A DNA stretch of 64,000 nucleotides from Moritella sp. PE36 (GTDB lineage Bacteria; Pseudomonadota; Gammaproteobacteria; Enterobacterales; Moritellaceae), in contig NZ_ABCQ01000003.1 of the NCBI RefSeq assembly GCF_000170855.1, forward strand, positions 124,001 to 188,000, in the 5' to 3' direction. This document shows, piece by piece, positions 9,586-20,300 of the stretch. The translations under genes were made by a program, and so were the position numbers. Under the pieces are notes generated by a model. That model was not told the origin of the DNA, searched no databases, and saw only the letters and a list, made by a program, of their open reading frames with translations. Position 1 is the stretch's first letter; each line of letters opens with the position of its first letter.

Positions 9586-10017
9586 TCAAACTAGCCGTTC
9601 GTGAGGCCAATTAAAGCGAGTGGTTAGCTTATCGGTTTTATAACTCGCATCACCCTCTTCACTCTCGGCATTAAATCCGGCATTCACTTGCGGAATTCGG
9701 CCACTTGTGGTCACACCACGTTGTGCATAAGCAATTTGCAGCGCAATCGCGGTTTGTTGCAAACTTGGGTTTTGAAATATAGCTTGTTCGACTAAACTAG
9801 TTAGTTCAGGTATCTGAATCAATTCAGTTAATTGCGTAAGTTCAACCGCATTTTGCTGTTGATATTGCCACTGTGTTGTTGCTGTTAGTGCTGTTTCTGC
9901 ACCTTGTTGGTAATCAACCGCAGTATTGCTGCAACCAACAACAGCTGCTAAAGTAAGTATTAATACTGACGATCGTAGTGATAACGCTGAATATCGTAAT
10001 GGACTTGAAATAGCCAT
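9586..10017 (-). pseudogene. Truncated outer-membrane efflux lipoprotein (TolC/OprM family N-terminus)
   Basis: The start at 10017 is supported by GAGGAG spaced 7 nt upstream. The 143-residue product has a lipoprotein signal ending in AAVVGC and then the typical start of an OprM/NodT-type outer-membrane factor (PELTSLVEQAIFQNPSLQQTAIALQIAYAQRG, here spanning about 75-105). Family members are usually about 450-500 residues, so roughly two thirds of the protein is missing, including the second coiled coil and most beta strands. No continuation is found in another frame before the neighbouring gene at 9571. It is best read as a remnant left by a deletion; whether a short lipoprotein is still made is unknown. 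Confidence 0.75.
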
Positions 10018-10211
10018 TTTTTTCTCCTCAATTCTACTGAGGTAAGTATACAAAATAGCGGGTTAAGGCAGGGTTAAGATGTTTATTATATGTCTCTGCA
10101 TTGACATTAATTTACTCTCTGGTGTGTAAAAATGAGATCTAATCTACTAAAATTTCACACCTAAAACGTATAATTAGCGATAACTCCACATAAGGATATA
10201 GGGAATTAAAT

Positions 10212-10667
10212 ATGCCATTTGTTAACATCAAACAGTCATTTTCTGAATGGCAAGAGCGCCTTAATACGCTCGCGGAGCATTCAGGCTTACACTCCATCCT
10301 GATTATGGAGTCAAAACCCGATACGATGGAAGTTGTCGTGGCGAATGAACAGCCTATTTACCATGTCGGTGATTGTGGCCCCAAAAGTAGACAGCCTGGT
10401 TGTCACGAACTGTATTGCGAACGTGTGGTTGATACGGCGCAGCCAGTGTTCATTCCAGATGCCAGTATTGATGATGAATGGAAAGGTAACGAAGATTACG
10501 TAAAATTTAACTTAGGCGTTTACCTGGGTTTTCCGTTAGTAAATCAAGGCGTAGTTGTCGGTACGATCTGCGCGTTAAACGATAAGACCTTTGATTTTAA
10601 TGAAGGCTCACCATCGGTATGTAGTGAGTTAGTACAATTAAAGACAGATATCGAATTAGCATTCTAA
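10212..10667 (+). CDS. Stand-alone GAF domain protein
   Basis: 151 residues forming a single GAF domain with the characteristic LGVYLGFPLVNQGVVVGTICALND strand-turn region (split here as LGVYLGFPLV and VVVGTICALND). There is no signal peptide, membrane segment or output domain, so it is probably a cytoplasmic ligand- or redox-sensing module acting through a partner. Three Cys in the stretch DCGPKSRQPGCHELYC could respond to oxidants, as in free methionine-sulfoxide-type GAF proteins, but the fRMsr signature is not clear. Spaced well away from both neighbours, it is probably monocistronic. Confidence 0.75.
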   Translation: MPFVNIKQSFSEWQERLNTLAEHSGLHSILIMESKPDTMEVVVANEQPIYHVGDCGPKSRQPGCHELYCERVVDTAQPVFIPDASIDDEWKGNEDYVKFNLGVYLGFPLVNQGVVVGTICALNDKTFDFNEGSPSVCSELVQLKTDIELAF

Positions 10668-11092
10668 TCATGTAAGTGAGCAGCATATTGATGTGCTGTT
10701 CACCATTCCCACCAGACTTCCTTCCCGAATAAAGTACATCAAGCTATGCTAACCAGCAGAAAACATTAAATGACATCAAATAACATCAAATAACCAATTA
10801 TAGTTATTATCCCCTATAAAAAATCCAGTTATATTATTGAAAAGGTTACAATTACTCCTTTTGTTATATATAAAAAGCATACAACACTGTTCCTGATTTG
10901 AGCGAACAGTTATTTTTCACTCAAAATAGCACTAAAAAACATCTAAACGCTTATATTTAATAGGTTTTTTTGGTAAGTGTGTGTATGCTAATTAATTCAT
11001 AAATAAACAGCGCATTTAGCCCATTAATGTTAGACAGGTAACGTTAAATAATGGCGTTACTGTTTGTTATACATAAATAAAATTGAGATGTC
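10668..11092. other. 425-bp intergenic region upstream of btsS
   Basis: No gene seen. It contains a short 10-bp tandem repeat (AAATGACATC, AAATAACATC, AAATAACCAA at 10768-10797) and is otherwise AT-rich. It should carry the btsSR promoter. Confidence 0.5.
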
Positions 11093-12787
11093 ATGATGGA
11101 TTTGATCCCCTCTCTATTACAACAAATGTGTGTCTACCTTGTGTTGGCTTATCTGCTCAGCAAAACACCCATTTTCATACCATTATTAAATATCTCCTCA
11201 CGTTGGGAGCACAAGCTTAGTTGTTATTTAATATTCTCAATGTTTTGTATGATGGGCAGTTATTTTGGTCTGCAATATGGCGATGCGATAGTTAATACTC
11301 GCGCAATCGGCGCTGTAATGGGCGGTCTATTTGGTGGTCCGGTTGTCGGGTTAGCAGTCGGTATGACTGGTGGAATACATCGCTACTTTATGGGTGGTTT
11401 TACCGACCTTGCCTGTGCAATTTCGACATCGGTTGAAGGATTGATTGGTGGTTTGTTACATGTCTATTTATTACGCAAGAATAAGATCCACTACATATTT
11501 AAACCACACATTATTTTTCTGGTTACGCTATTTGCCGAACTGACACAAATGGCAATACTGCTGGTTGTTGCAAAACCCTATGAGCAAGCGTATGCACTGG
11601 TGAGTGTGGCCGCACTACCAATGATCACGGCAAATACCATAGGCGCAGTATTATTCATGAGTATCATCGAAGATAGGAAATCAATTTTTGAAAAGTACTC
11701 AACCGCATTTTCACAACGCGCACTTAGAATTGCAGATCGCAGTGTTGGTATTCTCAGTCAAGGACTAAATCCTGAAAGTGCTAAGACCATTGCTAACATT
11801 ATCTATGAAGAAACCAATGTCGGCGCCATCGCGATCACGGATACCAACAATATTTTGGCCTTTATTGGCATCGGCGAACAACATCATCATGTCAATGTGC
11901 CTATTTCTAGCTATATTCAGCAAGCTATAGATGAAAATCGCATCATAGATTTAAACAGTACAACCAATACTTATCAATGCTCAATTGATGACAAATGTCG
12001 ACTCGGTTCAGCGTTTATCTTACCCTTACGTAATGGGGATAATAAGGTTGTAGGCACCATTAAGTTATACGAACCACGCCGAAAACTACTGTCTAACATT
12101 AATATATCAATGGCAGAAGGTATCGCCCAACTCCTGTCTAGTCAGATATTACTGGGCCATTATCAGCAGCAGCAAACCTTATTAACACAAGCTGAACTGA
12201 AATTATTACACGCGCAAGTTAACCCGCACTTTCTGTTTAATGCATTAACTACTATCAGTGCCGTTACGCGCCGAGAACCCGATAAAGCGCGGATGTTGAT
12301 CCAACATCTTGCCCAATTTTTCCGCAAAAATCTAAAACAAAACATTGAATCGGTTAGCTTGCGCGAAGAGTTGTCCCATGTGAATGCTTATCTGACCATA
12401 GAACAAGCGCGACTCACTAATCGTCTTAGCGTTAGTATTAATATTGCCCCTGAATTAATGGATATCAAACTGCCTAGTTTTACCCTGCAGCCCCTCATCG
12501 AAAATGCGATTAAGCACGGTATTTCAACCATGCTGAGTGCGGGTAAATTAGAGATATACAGTCAAATAACGCCTGAGGGTCCACGTATTTTTGTCACCGA
12601 TAATGCCGGTACATTTGTCACTAGCAAAGAAGAAAACACGGGGTTAGGACTTAAAATAGTAGATAAGAGACTGATTAATCACTTTAATGAGCACTCAAGT
12701 TTACAGATTTCAACGACCAAAAATAAGCTGACCCAAGTATCCTTTTTACTGCCAACCAGCACGATAACAACTAATAAGGAACACTAA
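11093..12787 (+). CDS. btsS: LytS/BtsS-type sensor histidine kinase
   Basis: 564 residues, matching BtsS (YehU) in length. An N-terminal 5TM-5TMR_LYT membrane domain (about 1-190, with GGLFGGPVVGLAVGMTGG) is followed by a GAF-like domain (about 225-345), a His_kinase domain with NPHFLFNALTTISAV at about 377-391 carrying the phosphoacceptor His, and a HATPase domain with LIENAIKHGIS. In E. coli BtsS binds extracellular pyruvate and signals to BtsR to induce a pyruvate transporter; this specificity is inferred. The response regulator gene starts 3 nt after the stop, so the two are an operon. Could also be another LytS paralogue. Confidence 0.88.
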   Translation: MMDLIPSLLQQMCVYLVLAYLLSKTPIFIPLLNISSRWEHKLSCYLIFSMFCMMGSYFGLQYGDAIVNTRAIGAVMGGLFGGPVVGLAVGMTGGIHRYFMGGFTDLACAISTSVEGLIGGLLHVYLLRKNKIHYIFKPHIIFLVTLFAELTQMAILLVVAKPYEQAYALVSVAALPMITANTIGAVLFMSIIEDRKSIFEKYSTAFSQRALRIADRSVGILSQGLNPESAKTIANIIYEETNVGAIAITDTNNILAFIGIGEQHHHVNVPISSYIQQAIDENRIIDLNSTTNTYQCSIDDKCRLGSAFILPLRNGDNKVVGTIKLYEPRRKLLSNINISMAEGIAQLLSSQILLGHYQQQQTLLTQAELKLLHAQVNPHFLFNALTTISAVTRREPDKARMLIQHLAQFFRKNLKQNIESVSLREELSHVNAYLTIEQARLTNRLSVSINIAPELMDIKLPSFTLQPLIENAIKHGISTMLSAGKLEIYSQITPEGPRIFVTDNAGTFVTSKEENTGLGLKIVDKRLINHFNEHSSLQISTTKNKLTQVSFLLPTSTITTNKEH

Positions 12788-12790
12788 CTC

Positions 12791-13504
12791 ATGCTTAATG
12801 CCATCGTCATTGACGACGAACAATATGCGCGTGAAGAGTTAATCGAATTATTACATGAAACCAAACTAGTTCAGGTAATTCAACAAGCAGAAAATGCAAT
12901 CGAAGGCTTACAATTAATTAATAAATTTAAACCTGACATTATATTTTTAGATATTCAGATGCCACAAATAACCGGCATCGAAATGCTGTCGATGTTGAAT
13001 ACTGAGACCATGCCGAAAGTGGTATTTTCAACGGCTTATGATCAGTATGCGGTACAGGCGTTCGAAGAAAATGCGTTTGACTATCTGCTTAAACCGATTG
13101 ATCCAGCCCGCTTACAAAAAACCGTTGAGCGCTTGGTCAAATCAACACAACAGCCAAATTATAACGCCATAACACTCGAATATTTAGAGCGTGTGCCTTG
13201 TATTGGTCATAATCGTATTTTGATTATCGCCACCCAAGATATTGAGTTTGCACACAGTGGATTGACTGGTGTATATATAAATACTGCCCAGCAAGAAGCG
13301 ACAAGTCAGTTAACATTAAAAGTATTGGAAGAAAAAACGCCACTGATCCGCTGCCATCGTCAATATCTGGTTAATCTAAAAGCCATTAAAGAGATCCAGT
13401 TATTGGATAATGGTTTAGCCGAGATAATAACGAACAGTGGTCAAAAGCTACCCGTTAGCCGCCGTTATTTAAAACTGTTAAAACAAAGCTTAGGCATTAT
13501 CTAA
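12791..13504 (+). CDS. btsR: LytTR response regulator
   Basis: 237 residues. Receiver domain at about 1-120 with the acidic pair DDEQ at 8-9, phosphoacceptor Asp in FLDIQMP near residue 54 and the conserved Lys in LLKPID. The C-terminal LytTR DNA-binding domain (about 135-235) contains the RCHRQYLVNLKAI and LPVSRRYLKLLK segments. It partners the adjacent BtsS-type kinase. E. coli BtsR activates btsT; no pyruvate transporter gene lies in this window, so any target is elsewhere. A strong terminator follows. Confidence 0.9.
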   Translation: MLNAIVIDDEQYAREELIELLHETKLVQVIQQAENAIEGLQLINKFKPDIIFLDIQMPQITGIEMLSMLNTETMPKVVFSTAYDQYAVQAFEENAFDYLLKPIDPARLQKTVERLVKSTQQPNYNAITLEYLERVPCIGHNRILIIATQDIEFAHSGLTGVYINTAQQEATSQLTLKVLEEKTPLIRCHRQYLVNLKAIKEIQLLDNGLAEIITNSGQKLPVSRRYLKLLKQSLGII

Positions 13505-13514
13505 ACTGACACAA

Positions 13515-13553
13515 AAAAATAGCCCTACCACTAGCGTGAGTAAGGCTATTTTT
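13515..13553. terminator. Rho-independent terminator after btsR, bidirectional
   Basis: Arms AAAAATAGCC (13515-13524) and GGCTATTTTT (13544-13553) form a 10-bp stem with A- and T-runs on both sides. It can serve btsR on the plus strand and the micro-ORF on the minus strand. Confidence 0.85.
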
Positions 13554-13580
13554 ATGCTAAAGACTGAATATAAAGAAACA

Positions 13581-13720
13581 TTACTTAAGTGTAGAAGCAC
13601 TTCTTTTCACCCCTGCCAGGCTGACTTTATATCCAATCTTCTTTGCATCCTTGTCAGCAACAGTGCTGTACGAGTTTAATTGATAGCCGCCAGCCACCAA
13701 AAAAAATACAACAAACTCAT
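13581..13720 (-). pseudogene. Micro-ORF interrupted at a T8 tract (frameshifted or slippage-expressed small protein)
   Basis: On the minus strand an ATG at 13720 is preceded by a near-perfect AAGGAG 6 nt upstream. The first codons give MSLLYFF, then a run of eight T leads into a stop after 14 residues. If one T were added, the frame continues as LVAGGYQLNSYSTVADKDAK and on to SASTLK, ending at TAA 13581-13583, 46 residues in all. The length of the segment (140 nt) is exactly one base short of 47 codons. Either a one-base deletion, a sequencing error in the homopolymer, or expression through slippage on T8 would explain it. No family recognised. It ends before the bidirectional terminator. Confidence 0.5.
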
Positions 13721-13888
13721 ATAGATCTCCTTATTTATATGCACGTGATTTTAGTAAAATAAAACCATATTAATAGGATTGATTAAGTCAGCGGCGATAT
13801 GGCAAGTTAAGTGGCCAATGTTACCAGTAACATCAGCTATTATCGGCAATCTGCGGTCGATATGGAGATTTATTGACAGTAATAAAAA

Positions 13889-13915
13889 AGCCCTTAATCA
13901 AAAAAATTAAGGGCT
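13889..13915. terminator. Rho-independent terminator downstream of the SEC-C gene
   Basis: Arms AGCCCTTAAT (13889-13898) and ATTAAGGGCT (13906-13915) with a 7-nt A-rich loop. Read on the minus strand the stem is followed by a T-run, fitting termination of the SEC-C gene. Confidence 0.85.
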
Positions 13916-13962
13916 TAATAATAAATAGTTTAAATACTAAAATAGTTTATGGGGAAAACTAA

Positions 13963-14295
13963 TTATGCACAACATTTTTTGTATTTTTTACCACTACCAC
14001 ATGGGCAAGGCTCATTACGGTTAGGCGTTTTTTCAGATACTGTTGTTTTTGGCTTATTTAACATACCGTCTAAATCACGGATGTTTTCTTCTTTGTCTGC
14101 ATTCACTTCAATGTTCGCAACTAATTTTGTATCCGCTAAAATAGCCTCAACTTCAGTTTGACGCTCTGCCGTTTGCACAACCAAGTTTAAAGGTAACTCG
14201 TCAGTCCCAAGCTTAATATCGCGTTTAGTATTATAGCCAGCTTTAACGTAATTTTGTCTCGCGTCGATACGACCTTTGAAAAACATTTTAGACAT
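13963..14295 (-). CDS. SEC-C metal-binding motif protein, PBPRA1643 family
   Basis: 110 residues. The C-terminus carries a canonical SEC-C zinc motif ([14 protein letters not shown]), the same motif found at the end of SecA. The rest ([20 protein letters not shown] onward) resembles the small PBPRA1643-type family known from Photobacterium, Vibrio and Shewanella, whose function is unknown. The middle region contains acidic and hydrophobic residues without a recognisable domain. It stands alone between a terminator and the second chemoreceptor. Identity of the family is fairly sure; no role can be stated. Confidence 0.85.
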   Translation of the reverse strand: MSKMFFKGRIDARQNYVKAGYNTKRDIKLGTDELPLNLVVQTAERQTEVEAILADTKLVANIEVNADKEENIRDLDGMLNKPKTTVSEKTPNRNEPCPCGSGKKYKKCCA

Positions 14296-14545
14296 CTGTA
14301 GTTCCTAATTTTGGGATATTCTTAATTCAACCCGCTCTTATACTATAAATATGCCATTTTTTAAATACCAGGTGGCTTAATTAGTTAAAAAGACCTATAA
14401 AACTGACTTATACAACTAAAGGTTTCTCCATTCCAGCCGTTAACCAGTTAAATACACTTGCAACGTTAAAAATAATGGCCATTAGTTAATTATTAAACAT
14501 TTTTGACACTTGCATTTCCTTATCGATAGGCTAGGACACACCCGA

Positions 14546-16462
14546 ATGAATTTCAGTCAATTTAGTATCAAACAAAAACTGATCATCACCATGATTAGTG
14601 CCGTCATTACCGCGACCTTACTCGTCGGATTCGTAAGTCAAAACTTAGCCAGAGAAGTTATCGAAACACGCTTAACCACATCAGAACTACCAGCAAAGTT
14701 AATGCAGATCCGCAATCAGGTTGATAAAGAGATATCTACCTTACAGCAGGCCGCCCAGCAACTGGCGAGCAATCGGTTTATGCTTGAATTATTGAAAACT
14801 GAACGTACCACTGCACAAGAAGCTCAGCTAGTGCAAGTGCTTAACGATGTAAAAAGCCAATATCAGCTTATTGATGCTTCCTTTGCTAACCGTATGACTG
14901 GTGACTACTGGAATCAAAACGGGTTTTTACGTCAGCTGAATCGTCAACAAGATGGCTGGTTTTTCGACTTTACCAACAGTAATCAACAGCAGTCTGTGAG
15001 TGTATTTAGAGAAAGTAACGGTGAGATGAAACTCTTTATTAACTACCAGCAACGTAATGGGCAAGGCATGTCTGGCCTGTCAAAATCCCTAGATGAAATG
15101 GTCGACTTTATCAATCAATTTAAGCTAGAGCAGAGCGGTTTTGTTTATCTGGTGGACGCGGCTGGCATGATCCGTTTACATAATGACAATGCGCTTATGG
15201 GAAATACCAGCTTAAGCCAGCTATATGATAATCAATTGGCCACGACCCTACTTAAAAAGACGGCGTTCAATCTGACGGAAACGACCGTTTCGGATCATGC
15301 AACATTAATTGCCAGTAGTTATATTCCATCAATGGATTGGTATGTGGTTGCTGAATTACCAACCGAGGAAGCATTCGCCAGCTTATCGCAAGCCAATAAC
15401 AAGATCATGCTATGGACATTGGCTATTGCCCTGATCTTTACGTTTATCGCAATTTGGTTAGGTAACAACATTACTCGCCCAATTGAACGTATCGCGACCG
15501 TGTTTTCGGAACTTGGTAATGGTGACGGCGACCTACGTCAGCGTATTGAAATACAAGGCCAAGATGAAATTGCGCAACTATCATTAGGTTTTAACAGTTT
15601 TATTACTAAGATCCACAATGCCATGCAAGAAGTATCACGTACTGGTGAAGCACTCCAGCAGGCCGCTGCAGAGGTTGCCAGCCAAGCACAGATTACCTTA
15701 GATAATAGTCATGAACAACGCGACCGCACCTTCCTGGTGGTCACTGCGATCAATGAAATGGGCGCCACGGTGAATGAGATCGCCAATAACGCATCAGCAG
15801 CTGCCGTTGAAGCCCAAAATGCTGAAGCTGAAACCAAAGATGGTCAGCAGGTGGTCACGCAAGCCAGTAATGTTATCAACCAACTTGCCGGTGATGTCGG
15901 AGAGGTGACCCAAGTCATCGATTCATTAGCCAATAATACCCAAGCGATTGGCAGTATTTTAGACGTGATTAGCAGCATTTCGGCGCAAACCAACCTGCTT
16001 GCTTTAAACGCAGCAATTGAAGCTGCGCGTGCGGGTGAACAAGGACGTGGTTTCGCCGTAGTTGCCGATGAGGTGCGTAATTTGGCCAGTCGTACTGCGC
16101 AATCGACCAACGAAATTCAAACCATGATTGATAACTTACAAAATGAAGCGAGCAGTGCCGTCGCGGCGATGCTGAGAAGCAGTGAGTTAACCACACAGGG
16201 GACTATTGCGACAACCGATACCTCGATAGCCTTGGTCTCTATTGGTGAGCGTATTTGCCTGATCTCTGACATGAACACCCAAGTTGCAACGGCAACTGAA
16301 GAACAATCTACGGTGGTGAATGAGATAAACCAGAATATTGTCGAGATTAATGAGATAACGCAGTGTACTGCGGATACTGCTGAAGGTTTAGCTAAATCAA
16401 GCCACGAGCTGCGTGATTTATCGGTCCGTCTTGGCGACATGGTTGGGGTGTTTAAATTATAA
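14546..16462 (+). CDS. Methyl-accepting chemotaxis protein with periplasmic Cache-type sensor
   Basis: About 638 residues from the ATG at 14546. A TTG-started frame extends 12 codons further, but the ATG gives the typical cytoplasmic start [13 protein letters not shown] before TM1 (about 11-31). A periplasmic region (about 35-290) contains Cache-like strands ([28 protein letters not shown]), then TM2 at about 295-312, HAMP (about 315-370) and the signalling domain with tip [20 protein letters not shown] at about 480-499. It would transmit binding of a small extracellular ligand to the CheA/CheW array. Ligand unknown. Confidence 0.9.
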   Translation: MNFSQFSIKQKLIITMISAVITATLLVGFVSQNLAREVIETRLTTSELPAKLMQIRNQVDKEISTLQQAAQQLASNRFMLELLKTERTTAQEAQLVQVLNDVKSQYQLIDASFANRMTGDYWNQNGFLRQLNRQQDGWFFDFTNSNQQQSVSVFRESNGEMKLFINYQQRNGQGMSGLSKSLDEMVDFINQFKLEQSGFVYLVDAAGMIRLHNDNALMGNTSLSQLYDNQLATTLLKKTAFNLTETTVSDHATLIASSYIPSMDWYVVAELPTEEAFASLSQANNKIMLWTLAIALIFTFIAIWLGNNITRPIERIATVFSELGNGDGDLRQRIEIQGQDEIAQLSLGFNSFITKIHNAMQEVSRTGEALQQAAAEVASQAQITLDNSHEQRDRTFLVVTAINEMGATVNEIANNASAAAVEAQNAEAETKDGQQVVTQASNVINQLAGDVGEVTQVIDSLANNTQAIGSILDVISSISAQTNLLALNAAIEAARAGEQGRGFAVVADEVRNLASRTAQSTNEIQTMIDNLQNEASSAVAAMLRSSELTTQGTIATTDTSIALVSIGERICLISDMNTQVATATEEQSTVVNEINQNIVEINEITQCTADTAEGLAKSSHELRDLSVRLGDMVGVFKL

Positions 16463-16487
16463 CAACGGCCAGGTTGGCTGAACTCAA

Positions 16488-16513
16488 TAAGCCCGGTAAT
16501 ACGGGCTTATTAT
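16488..16513 (+). terminator. Rho-independent terminator after the chemoreceptor
   Basis: Arms AATAAGCCCG (16488-16497) and CGGGCTTATT (16504-16513) with a 6-nt loop, directly downstream of the stop at 16462; followed by an AT-rich tail. Confidence 0.8.
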
Positions 16514-16531
16514 TCATATAATGACATCACT

Positions 16532-16930
16532 CTAATGTAAGGTCATCACCACCACGAGCACACTGGCGAAAAGACTACTTAAAATAAGTTTACGCTCGAC
16601 TTTCCGCTTAATGTCGCTAGTCCATTTAGTCTGAAATAAGTTCTGCTCAGGACATTGACGTGCGGTTAACAGGCGCTCGTTGATGGTATTATCATTTAAC
16701 TGCTTAGCGCTATTCAGGTTGTCTGACTGACTTTGTTTTTCTAAACAAGCATGACGGGTTTTAGCATCACAATCGTCACACTTGTTCTTTATATTATCCA
16801 TGCCTAAATGCATTAACAGTTGACCAATATTTTCTATCTTGTCACCCTTACAGTTAACTTGTTGAGTATTGCCACCATTCAGTTCAGAACAATGCCGATT
16901 ACGATCCTGTGTAGACTGTTGAATTGTCAA
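16532..16930 (-). CDS. Cysteine-rich tail-anchored hypothetical protein
   Basis: 132 residues from a TTG start; the first ATG in frame is at residue 40, so the true start is unsure. The N-terminal part is hydrophilic with several Cys, including a CDDC pair, and the C-terminal 20 residues (LILSSLFASVLVVVMTLH) form a single membrane anchor. This is the layout of a tail-anchored protein with its soluble part in the cytoplasm. I recognise no family. A possible AAGGA ribosome site lies about 10 nt before the TTG. It is convergent with the chemoreceptor gene and faces away from the giant secreted-protein gene. Confidence 0.5.
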   Translation of the reverse strand: MTIQQSTQDRNRHCSELNGGNTQQVNCKGDKIENIGQLLMHLGMDNIKNKCDDCDAKTRHACLEKQSQSDNLNSAKQLNDNTINERLLTARQCPEQNLFQTKWTSDIKRKVERKLILSSLFASVLVVVMTLH

Positions 16931-17391
16931 AATAAAATATCCTTACTTTAGAAATCAGATTCTCGATAACAGGTGGTACTTGGCTAACCAGCAAACCCAA
17001 ACTACCTCTATAGGGATAATACTTAAATGTGACCTAGATCTCAATCATATTATGTAACTATTATTATGTGATCATTATTAATCGTCGGTTAATTTTCTCT
17101 TTAACGCCCCTTAGCATAGTATTACCCGATATGCCGGTAACTAGCCCATTAACTTTCACAAAGCGTGATTCTTCTCCTATACTCTGCAGACGTTGGTATC
17201 GTTAGCCATGATAGCGATGTACTTATTCAGTTTAATCTCTTTACTCCATAAACCGCGGTTGATTAAGTGGTGTTATATCTGTGGAATTCAAGAGCATAAA
17301 TATTGATGCTTGTTGTTATAATTTGGAAGTAGTGTGAAAATTGGAATTTCAATTCAGGCGCATTTCAATCCGTAACTAAGGATGAAATCCA
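16931..17391. other. 461-bp intergenic region upstream of the giant PKD protein
   Basis: No gene seen. The last 15 bases hold the ribosome site of the next gene (TAAGGATGAAATCCA before ATG). No strong palindrome found. Confidence 0.5.
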
Positions 17392-20300
17392 ATGAAAATT
17401 CAATCACTTATTCTATTTTTTCTATTGTCTGTGCAGATCTTCACCTTGGGTCTCTCTACTATTGCCCTAGCAGCGGAACCCTCTGCTTTCAGTTCTTGGG
17501 CCAAAACAGCCAAGCTTGGCGGCGCCGCGGTCTGGTCTGGTATGACACAGGGTGAAATCGATCTGCTTCTTTCGAATTTGCAGGCGCAGAAAGTCAGCGT
17601 CATTGAGGCTGACTCCTCCCTTTCAAACTATTTGACTGATGCGCAGTTCGAGCTGCAGTTGTCATTGATGCGCACGTTTGTAAACTCAGCACATAAGCGC
17701 GGATTGCGAGTCGTTTGGTACTATCCGAGCCTGGAAGTGGTGACAGTGAACGGCAAGAATATCTCACAAACAATGGCTAAAGAGCATCCGGACTGGATAC
17801 AGATCGGGATGAATGGAACGCCTAATGTCTTCTATGGAGGCGGTGGCCAGGTATTCTGGGTTGAAAAGGACGATGAAAGCGCCTGGATGTCACCCAGTGC
17901 CCCCGGCTATCGTAACTATTTTTTAGATCGCGTTCGCAAGATAGTAGCGACGGGCATTGATGGACTCTGGGTTGATGTACCTATCTATGCCGACTTCGGC
18001 CCGACCAAATGGAGTGGCTTTAATACCCATGCGGTGGCAAAATTTTTAGCAGACACAGGTTTTACTGCCCCCGCCGTAGAAAACTGGGATGATCCGGTAT
18101 GGCGACGTTGGATCACTTGGCGTCATGAGGAGCTCGCTCGCTTCCTGAGTGATGTAACAACGGCGGCACGCTCTCAAGACCCTGAATTTCCAATTTTTGC
18201 CGAAACCCTTCCAACCGACTATAACGGGGCAACCATTTACGGCCTTGACGGCAGTTATCTAAAACACATCGAAGGCCTTACCCACGTATGGGAAGTCGAT
18301 ACAATGAGCAATACTGTTGGGATGAGGAATGCCCAAGAGGATGACTGGATTTCATTTATTTCCGCATTTAAATATACCCGTGCCGCGTCAGGCGAAAAGC
18401 CATCTTGGGTGTTCAATTATGGCAAGCAGGTTGATGATGCTGGGCTAGTGATGGCCGCGGCACTTGCCACAGGTAACAACCCTTATGAATTACAAGTGCC
18501 AGAAATGACAACGACTGTCGGCGCGGCTTTCAGAACCCGCATGTTCGACTGGGCACAAAAGTACTCTCCTTATCTGTTTGAAGCGCAAACCGGTGCACGC
18601 GTTGCTGTACTTTACTCATCGCCAAGCCGAGATTATGTCGATAAATACCAGGGACTAGGTATGTTTACCACGTGGGAATCGGGCGGAGATCCACTCTGGT
18701 GGGCGGGCGATGCCATTGAGAGTGCGTACCAGCGCCAATATCTCGCTGAATACCGTGGTATGGTTAAAATGCTGGTACACGAACATATTCCCTTCGACAG
18801 TGTCGTTAACCCAGCTGATGTAGAAGAGCTCTCGCGCTATGACGTGGTGATCCTACCGAATGTCGAAGCAATATCGAACTCAGAAGCCGCGATCCTACGA
18901 CAATATGTGACCAATGGAGGTAATTTACTGGTAACAGGACCAAACCCGACAGGATTGGATAGGTATGGAACATCGCGTTCTGACTACGCTCTGGCTGAGC
19001 TACTCGGGTTTAATAACAATGAACCTCTGCCTGCCGAACATGAAATGCTACACCCTAATGGTGGTAAAGTGAGTTTCTTTTCCGCCTTGTTAGGTAAAGC
19101 ATATTTTGTATCAAATAACAGCTCCGCACTGCAGATATTATCCTCTCGCATTCTGGCATCAAGTACCCTTCTTCTCACCACCAATGCCGACCGACGAGTA
19201 CATTTTGAGCTTTCTCACCTTGGTGATGAGACCGTGCTGCAGTTCGTTAATTTCATTGGTGTCGATGGCAGCTTCTCGTTAGTGCCGACCACATTTTCTA
19301 CCAGCCTTAACATTCCAGCGGGCAAACAGGTTACCGGGGTGGCGTTAACTTCACCAGATCAACCTGCACTTAGTCCTATTGCTTATACAGTTTCAAATCA
19401 AAAGGTTACATTTAATGTGTCATTATCCCAATACGCATTAGTGGTCGTGTCTTTTGATGGTGCGCAAACGCCTGTGTTTAATAACACACCGATCGCCGGA
19501 CAAGATGATTTTAACACCAATATCAACACTGCATTAGTCATAACAGATACCATGTTATTGTCCAACGATGGTGATCTTGATGGGGATCCTTTAACAATCA
19601 CAACGGTTAATTCGACAAATACAAATGGTTCGTTCACGAATCAGGGGGGAGGCAATTACACTTATACTCCCCTCCTGGATTTTGTCGGCACTGACACCTT
19701 GAGCTATGCCATTTCAGACGGTAAAGGCGGTGTCGATTCAGCCGTTATCAATATCAATATCGCGCCATCGTCAACAATCTACTACCCAGAGGCCGTGGTC
19801 GTCACGACTGGTAGTTATGATTGGGGAACCATGGCAAGTTTCAATTCGGTCGATAATGATACCTATGACATTATCTCAGCGGCTGTTTCAGGTGGTCGAG
19901 AAACCGACTGGTACGCAACAGTGACTATCTCCGAACAACCTGAAAACGTCGCTCAGATCAAGGTTACCCATATTGGGCAATATTCGAAAGCCGGTGTTGA
20001 ACAGCATCTTTATGTCTATAATTTCCAGGCGGCAAGCTGGGAGCTTGTCGATACGACCATCTTTGGCATCGATGATGATGTACCTGTATCCAGGGTTATC
20101 AGCGCTGCAATAGAAAATTATATCTCTGCGCAAGGTCAGCTTCGCGTTCGCATAAAAGGCGCAAAGAACACTAACGGCCTGCAAAGCTGGTCTAATGTAC
20201 TGTATTGGGAAGTCACCCAATCCCCTGGCGAAACCTTACCTCCAACAAACACCCCGCCGATGGCTCAATTTACCTCTACGTGTACCAACCTTAACTGTAA

